From Phycisphaerae bacterium SM23_33 (GTDB lineage: Bacteria > Planctomycetota > Phycisphaerae > SM23-33): a stretch of 6,373 nucleotides of DNA. Shown here piece after piece: positions 1-6,300 of the stretch. A model generated the notes under the pieces. It was not told the DNA's origin. It saw only the letters and a program-made list of their open reading frames with translations, and made no database searches. A program made the translations under genes and the position numbers. The stretch spans positions 1 to 6,373 of the forward strand of contig LJUF01000210.1 of the NCBI GenBank assembly GCA_001303665.1. Reading direction: 5' to 3'. Each line of letters starts with the position of its first letter. Within the stretch, counting starts at the first letter, position 1.

Positions 1-7
1 TGTTCAT
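1..7 (-). CDS. Start of a following gene, cut by the left edge
   Basis: Minus-strand ATG at 5-7 (first codons Met-Asn) runs off the left edge. It is preceded by AAGGAG (14-19), six bases before the ATG, a good Shine-Dalgarno distance. Only two codons are visible, so nothing can be said about the product. It has the same direction as the main gene, with about 380 bases between. Confidence 0.45.
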
Positions 8-60
8 GCCGATCTCCTTCGTGGCACCCGGCACTTCCGTGTGCTTCAGAGAAGATCGGC
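8..60 (-). promoter_or_regulatory. Inverted repeat able to sequester the Shine-Dalgarno
   Basis: Minus-strand arms GCCGATCTTCT (60 to 50) and AGGAGATCGGC (18 to 8) pair over 11 positions, ten Watson-Crick and one G-U, with a 31-base loop. Within the loop GCAC (44 to 41) and GTGC (34 to 31) can form a small inner hairpin. In RNA the 3' arm would cover most of the ribosome binding site and all of the spacer before the ATG. This is seen in the bases; a regulatory role is inference. Confidence 0.35.
14..19 (-). promoter_or_regulatory. Shine-Dalgarno AAGGAG for the left-edge gene
   Basis: On the minus strand AAGGAG is followed by six bases (ATCGGC) and ATG at 5-7. This is close to the ideal ribosome binding site and is what decides the start call. 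It lies inside the 3' arm of an inverted repeat (8-60) that could hide it. Confidence 0.5.
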
Positions 61-78
61 TTGCTCTGCCAACTCACA

Positions 79-375
79 TCAACAATTGTGAAGCACTACT
101 AGAAGGCATGCTGTAGGTCGTGTGAACCGATGCCCGACGGCGGTCCTACCGGAGCTATTCCCCTCGCCCAGCACCTGCTGGCGGCGGCTGCGGGCCGCCT
201 TGTAGCCGGCCTGCCAGCCCTGCTCCTTCGCCAAGTGTGGCAGGATCGGGCTGGGCCAGCCCAGCCGGGTGAACCGTGGCTCGTCAAGCTGTGTGCCCAG
301 GACGTGGACGACGATGACTTGGTCGGGCCTTGGCTCTTCAACCGTGATCAGCCGGTAGAGGCATCCATGCCGATC
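79..375 (-). pseudogene. Protein-like stretch without a start codon; possible gene remnant
   Basis: After the main gene the minus strand has a 98-codon open stretch between TGA at 376-378 and TGA at 79-81. The first 70 or so codons read like real protein (LITVEEPRPDQVIVVHVLG, LDEPRFTRLGW, LAKEQGWQAGYKAARSRRQ). Third positions are mostly G or C, as in the main gene. The last 25 or so codons do not look coding. There is no ATG, GTG or TTG in frame near the beginning; the nearest ATG (366-368), behind a GGTGAG, is in another frame and stops after six codons. I do not recognise the family. Options are a 5'-truncated gene, a frameshifted gene, an assembly or sequencing error at the start, or chance. 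It lies in the same frame as the main gene, five codons past its stop. Confidence 0.4.
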
Positions 376-387
376 TCACCGACCGGG

Positions 388-3300
388 TCACAGGCCTCGC
401 AGCAGGACTAACAGGTTGGGCTTTTCCAGCAGATCCAGGTAATCCTCAAGCGACACCGGCTTGTTGACCCCGTCGGAGGCCGTACGCCAACCCCGCCATG
501 GGCCGCTCCGGAACGCGACACTCCCACTGGCAGGGCTCTGGCCAGCTGCTACCGGCACGCCCAACCGCCCGTCCAGGCCGAACAGGGCTTGGTGGGTCCG
601 CCCTCCCGGCGACATCGGGGCATCCCTGCGGGACAAGGCGCGCTCCGTGCGCTGCTGCTGGCCCCCGGCCAGCCCAACGTCAAGGACCGCCGCGATTTCG
701 GCCTGCCCCGCCTCTATATTGGCACCTTCAGCCGCAAGGCCGCCGGCCTTTGCCTGCGAGCCTTCGGCAACCTCCGCGAGGTAATGCATTGACCAGATGT
801 TGTAGTCCAAGCCGTCGACGGTCTCGTCACCGTTGAGGTCGCCTTCCCTCCAGCCTCCCGGCTGCTGGTAGTGCAGCGACCAAACGTTGTAGTCCAGCCC
901 GTCCACGACCTTGTCGCCGTTGACGTCGCCGGCTAGGCAGTGGAACGGAAGCACGTAATCGTCGCCGCCACTGCCATCGCCATTCCCGTCCAGATGATTC
1001 AACGCCCCGTCACAGATAAGGCGCGACGTAAGCATGGCGGCGTACGCCCCATCCGCGAAGCTGATGCTGGACAGGTCCCAACATGCGGTCATTGTCTGGG
1101 CGTCCCAGCTGGTACTCGCGCCCAAAATGTCCACGTTCGTGCCGGTGGTCTCATTCACGATGACCAGGTCGTTGACGTCCAAGCTTCCTGACACATCCTC
1201 GCTGAAGGTGAAGGCTAGCGCGAACGGCTCGCCGTAGCGCTCCTGTCCGTCGTCCCGTTCTGCTGCGGCGACGGTCGGCGGCGACTTGTCCAGCAGGTCC
1301 AGGTAAATCGCAATCATGTCGTCGCCCGAGATAGCTGTCGCCAGGATCTGGCCGTGTTCGTTGATCGCGGTGGCTGCCGTGAGCGTCCATGTGGTTGAAA
1401 CAAGATCGTTCAGGTCGTGCATCACGCCGGCTGCGTAGACGAAAGCCCGGCCGCCAGAGCTGCCCACGATGACGCCCGAGTCATTGATGTCGTAAGCAAT
1501 GCTGCTGGACTGTCCCGGTAGCGTCCCCAGCGGCCTCATGGTCTCCCCGTCCCAGAGAAACGCCGTTCCGACGCCCAGTTCGAGTTCTCCCGGCGAGTCG
1601 CCGGAGATGCCGACGACATGGTCACTTGCGTTGATCGCGAGCCCAAAGCTGTGGACATCACCCTCCAGGGTGCCGATGTCAGCCATCTCCGTGCCGTCGT
1701 AGAAGAAGGCGTGGTAGACGTCCAACTGGCATTCCGCCCAACCCGTAGCATGCCCCAGGTCGTTGATTCCCTTGGCGTTACTACGATACAGCTCCACCCA
1801 GCCGGGCAATTGCGTGCGCTGCTCGAAGAGCTCCTCAATGTCCCAGATGCATCCCTGGGTGGGTTCGACCCCCAGTGGATCACCCTCGTCGAGCACGCTG
1901 ATGCCCCCGCCGTTGATGTCATTGGGCAGGATGTCCTGGTCGATCTCCTGCCATAGCTCACCAGGGACACCAACATTCCCCCAGATCGCGCCGTATTCGG
2001 GATACGGCTCCAGGGCGTTGTCCGGGCTCTTGTACTCCGTGCCGACGATAGTCGTGCCTGTGTCCATAACAGCAGCAGGCCCGACACCGTGGACGATGTT
2101 CCGGCCCGACCCGTCTTCCATCGGGATCTCGGTCTCGTACAGAAGCACACACGTGTTCGTGGAAACGTAGCCGTCCCATTCCGTCCAGAACGGCGGACCG
2201 GCGTCGGGGTGCCAAAGGTAGCCGGCTTTGGCGCCGCCCGTGTGCCAAAGCAGATCGTCGGCCCGCCTGGGGCGCTCTATGCCCACGACTACGTAGCCCT
2301 CATCGCCAATGTCTGCGGCCAGACTGTCGGTCCAGTCCGGCATGTCCATACGGAGCTCCCAGTCCCACTCTTCCGGAAGGCCCGCCCAGCCAGGCGGCGG
2401 CGGTAGCTCCGTGAGCTCGTAGTTGACCGGCCCCGGCGGCTCCGGCGGGCTGTTGGCCTCCACGACGGTCAGCGTCACGCTGGCCATGTCGGTCTGGCCG
2501 GTGTCATCGGCCATCAGGTAGCTGAAGACGTCCTCCCCAACGAAGCCCGGCACGGGCGTGTACAGGACCTGGCCGCTCAGCAGCGATGCCGTGCCGTGAA
2601 GGGCCACGCCCACCCGCACGACCTCTAGTGGCACTGCCCCGGCGTCATTGCCCAGCACATCGATGACCGCGTCCTGGCTGTCCTCGCTCACGGCGGCCTC
2701 GTCATCCGAGGCCGTGGGCACGCCCTCGATCGGGCCGATCCGTATGGGCACGGGAACCGGGTCGCCCGAGGGTGTCTCACCCGCCAGCACCTTCACCTGA
2801 AATGCATCGTCCACCAGGCCGGGGGCAGTGCCCTCGCGGTGCCACACGAGGCTCTCGCCGTAGCCGAGCTTGGTCTCGCCGGGAACTACCGCCTCGCCGT
2901 TCTTGGTCAGGCTCCCAGCGGTCACCGAATGCACCGCGAAGCGGATTGCGTCCCCATTCGGATCGTACGCTTCGGCGGCCGCGATCATTCTGTCATAGGT
3001 GATCTCCAACTGCGTTTGCTCGAGGCCACACTTGAGTGGGCTGATGCTGTGGAGGATCGGCAGCCCGGGACTGCCCTCCTCGGAAACCGCGAAGATCGGG
3101 AAGCTGTCCCCCTGCGCCCAGGGGTGCTCCACGAGATAGGCCCGATCTCCTGCCGGCCCTTCCCCGTCGGTGGCACGGGGGTCGTGCGTGTAGGCGTACC
3201 AGTAGGCGTCGCGAGTGACGCGGAAGCCAGCCGCCAGGGCATCCGTGAAGGCGGCCGCGAAAGCCTCCCCCCAGCTCGACTCGTAGTGCGTCGAAGCGAC

Positions 3301-6300
3301 GCACCCGAACTCGCCCGTCCCGGTAGGCAGGAGATCATCGAACATCCCCCCAGAGAAGCACTGGGCGAACACGTACGTGCAATAATTGGCGTTGATCCCA
3401 TTCAGCCAGGCAGCCAGGTCTTCGTCGGCAATGATCGTGTGCCAGCCGTTGAGGACCTCTTCCCCGGTGATCCCGGGGTTGGTACTTCCGACGCCGTGGT
3501 CGAACGCCCAGAAGAAGAAGTGGTCATTGACGTCTATCGAACCGGCCAGCACGTCCAGGGTCAACTGCAGGTTCGCGCCGGTGGCCGACAGCACGTCAGA
3601 CCCGCGATCCGTAGCGAAGGACATGTCCGAGTCCTGTCCGTCGGAGCGGTCCACTCCCGGCTCCGTGCCGTCGGCATACAGCACGCGGACATTGTACGGG
3701 CTGACATGCAGATCCGTGACCAACGTTTCGTAGAGACGCCTGAGGTTGTCGTAGTACCGGGGCGCGTTGCGCTCGGCATCCTGGCCGCCGCTGAACAGCA
3801 CGGCGTAGTTCACGGTGTTGGCCGTCGGAGTGACCTCAATGCTCACACCCATGGACATAGTCGACGACGCCTGCCCGTCCCACGCCTTCACGGCGAACGC
3901 CAGCACCGTGTCGCCGCCAAAGTCCGGCGGCACGTCCCAGTCCCACACCCAGCTCTCGCCCTCTGACAGCAGCGTCTGACCAGGAACCACCGGACTGCCG
4001 TCCTCCGTCAGCGTCCCGTTGATGACGCCCTCGACCCGGAAGCAGACGGGATCCCCGTCCGGGTCAGCCTCATTGGCCGCGTCGGCGAGCTTCTGGTAGG
4101 TGATGGTGAACGGCCGATCCTCGACCGCGCCCGTCAGGACATCCACGTGCGTCAGCGTGGGAGCCTGATTGAGCTTGAACTGTTGCTCAAAAGCCCCGAT
4201 GTCTACAGTGGGAACTTGATCGTCGTTGGCGTCTTTGAACCGCGGCAACCCTCGCTGGTCCGTCGTTAGGCCGGCGTCGTTGGCGCGGCCATCACTGCCG
4301 GTGTCGATGACTGGACTGCCAGGTAGAACAGCGTGCGTCAGTGTCGGTCCGCCGTTGTCAGCCAGCGGCCCCAGCATCGGATCAAGCGGCTCCGCCGCCG
4401 TGCCGTACTGCGTCCCAACGCCATCCAGCCCCACGGAGCCGTCAATGACGCCGATGAGGTTGTACGAGCTATCTGGTTCGAACTCGCCCCAGACGTCCTC
4501 GGGAGTCATCTCAGACCCGACGGAGTTGCCGGCCACGATCGTGTTGTGCAGAACAACACTTCCGATGGGGATAGGCCATGCATCCTCATTAAAGACGCCA
4601 GCCCCCAAGGCCGTGTCGGAAGTGATGAGTCTATTGTCCGTTACCGTGCAATTGATGAGTAACCCCGCGCCCCCAAAGTTGTAGATCCCCCCGCCGACAC
4701 GGCTTCCGGCGCCCGAGGCGGCGTTACCGGAGATCGTGGAGTTTCTGATGCTGAAGAACCCTTCATCGGTGTTGTAGATCCCTCCGCAAGAGCCGTCGTA
4801 CGAGGAGTTACCGGAGATGGTAGAGCTATTGATGATCAGGACGCCCTCGTTGAAGATCCCGCCAATGGCCGGTGCGGAGTTGTTGGAGACAGCAACTTGT
4901 TCGAGGGTCAATACGCCGCTATTGAAGATCCCAGCCCCTTTTGTTTCAGGGATCCACGGCGCGCCGACTGTACAACCGCCGGTTATCCCCAAACCGCTAA
5001 GCTTGGCCGTGACGCCGCCACTGACTCGGACAACGCGGCTGCTACCAGCACCATCGATTGCTAGTTGATCGGCGCCCGGTCCTCGTATCCACACATCGCT
5101 GCCGATCACCAACTCGCCCATGGTAAGGATGATAGAGCTGCCGATGAGGCCAGCGCTAAAATGGATCACGTCGTCCCCCGGCTGGCTAACGACCAGGCCG
5201 ATCGCTTCGCGAAGGCTCAGATTCCCTTCGCTGTGGTTTCCGTCGTCTTCATCCACCGCGTTGGACACGATGACCGGTGCGTAGTAGCCGAAATCGGCGC
5301 CGTCATGGTCCTCGTAGGTGGCGAGACTCACCCTGAGGGGATCCGGCCCACGGCTGAGCACGAATCCGCTAAGCGCGGCCGAGTCTTCAGCGACATCAAT
5401 CCAGTAGTCGCCTTCGGCAAGACCTGTGAAATCGTAGGCGCCGGCGACCGTCACTTGAGCGTTCAGAAGCAGGTCGTCGCCGCCGGGCTCAAAGGTCGCG
5501 TCCCCATCATCGAGGTACAGGGTTACAGGGACACCATCCAGTCCTCCCTCCCCGGCATCCTGGGAGCCGTTGCCGTTTCGGTCGTTCCAGATTAAGTCGC
5601 CGATCGACCCCGGCTCGCGCACGCCTTCGAACGCCCCGATGTCAACGGCCGTGTCACGGCTCCGCGGGAAGCCCGGGCCGCGCTGGTCGGTGGTCAGCCC
5701 GGCCTCAGCGGCCTTCGCATCGTCCCCGGCGTCAAACGCAGGGCTACCGGGCATCAGGGCGTGGGTCAGGGTAGGGCCGCCATTGTCAGCCAGCGGCTCC
5801 AGCATTGGATCAAGCGGCGAAGCAGCTGTGCCGTATTGGGTGCCGGTGCCGTCGAGTCCGGTGGAATCGTCGATGACGCCAATCAGGTTGTGCGAACTAT
5901 CTTCCTCGAACTCGCCCCAGACATCGTTCGGGGCCATGGCCGCGCCGACAGAATTGCCCGCCACGACCGTATTGTAGAGGGTCACCTTCCCATCCGGGGC
6001 GACCGGCGGCGTATCGAAATTGTGGAGCCCCGCCCCGATTGCTGAGTCACGCAATGCCCGGTTGTTGGTCACGGTGGCGTTCGTAAGGACCAGCGTGGCA
6101 CCCCAATTGAAGATCCCGCCCGCGGAATGGTGGGCCCAATTGTCGGAGATGGTGGAATTGGCGATCGTGAGCGAAGCGTAATCTCCGTTCCAAATGGCTC
6201 CCCCATGGCTACTGTCAGCATAAGTGGCCGAGTTCCCGGAGAGCGTCGTATTGATAATGATGAGGGTCGCAACGTCGTAGAAGTCGTAATTAAAGATCCC

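Noticed and set aside
74..91. TCACA-N8-TGTGA inverted repeat, resembling a CRP half-site pair
   Set aside because: The half-sites are in the opposite order and spacing to the CRP consensus, and no promoter elements are near it.
183..199. GC-rich hairpin (GGCGGC / GCCGCC, 5-base loop) as a terminator for the main gene
   Set aside because: There is no T-run after it on the minus strand, and it lies inside the protein-like stretch.
99..411. Alternative frames at the left end (plus strand 130-411; minus strand 99-341 from TTG)
   Set aside because: Both overlap the more protein-like frame 79-375, have low-complexity composition and lack a convincing ribosome binding site.
2839..3966. A 375-codon open frame on the plus strand opposite the peptidase and Ig-like regions
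   Set aside because: It lies wholly antisense to clearly conserved domains, is rich in Arg, Val and His as expected from mirrored GC-rich codons, and shows no domain of its own.
5065..5977. Plus-strand open frames of 135-176 codons
   Set aside because: They are antisense to the SdrD B-like, CSLREA-like and anchor Q coding sequence and show no recognisable protein pattern.
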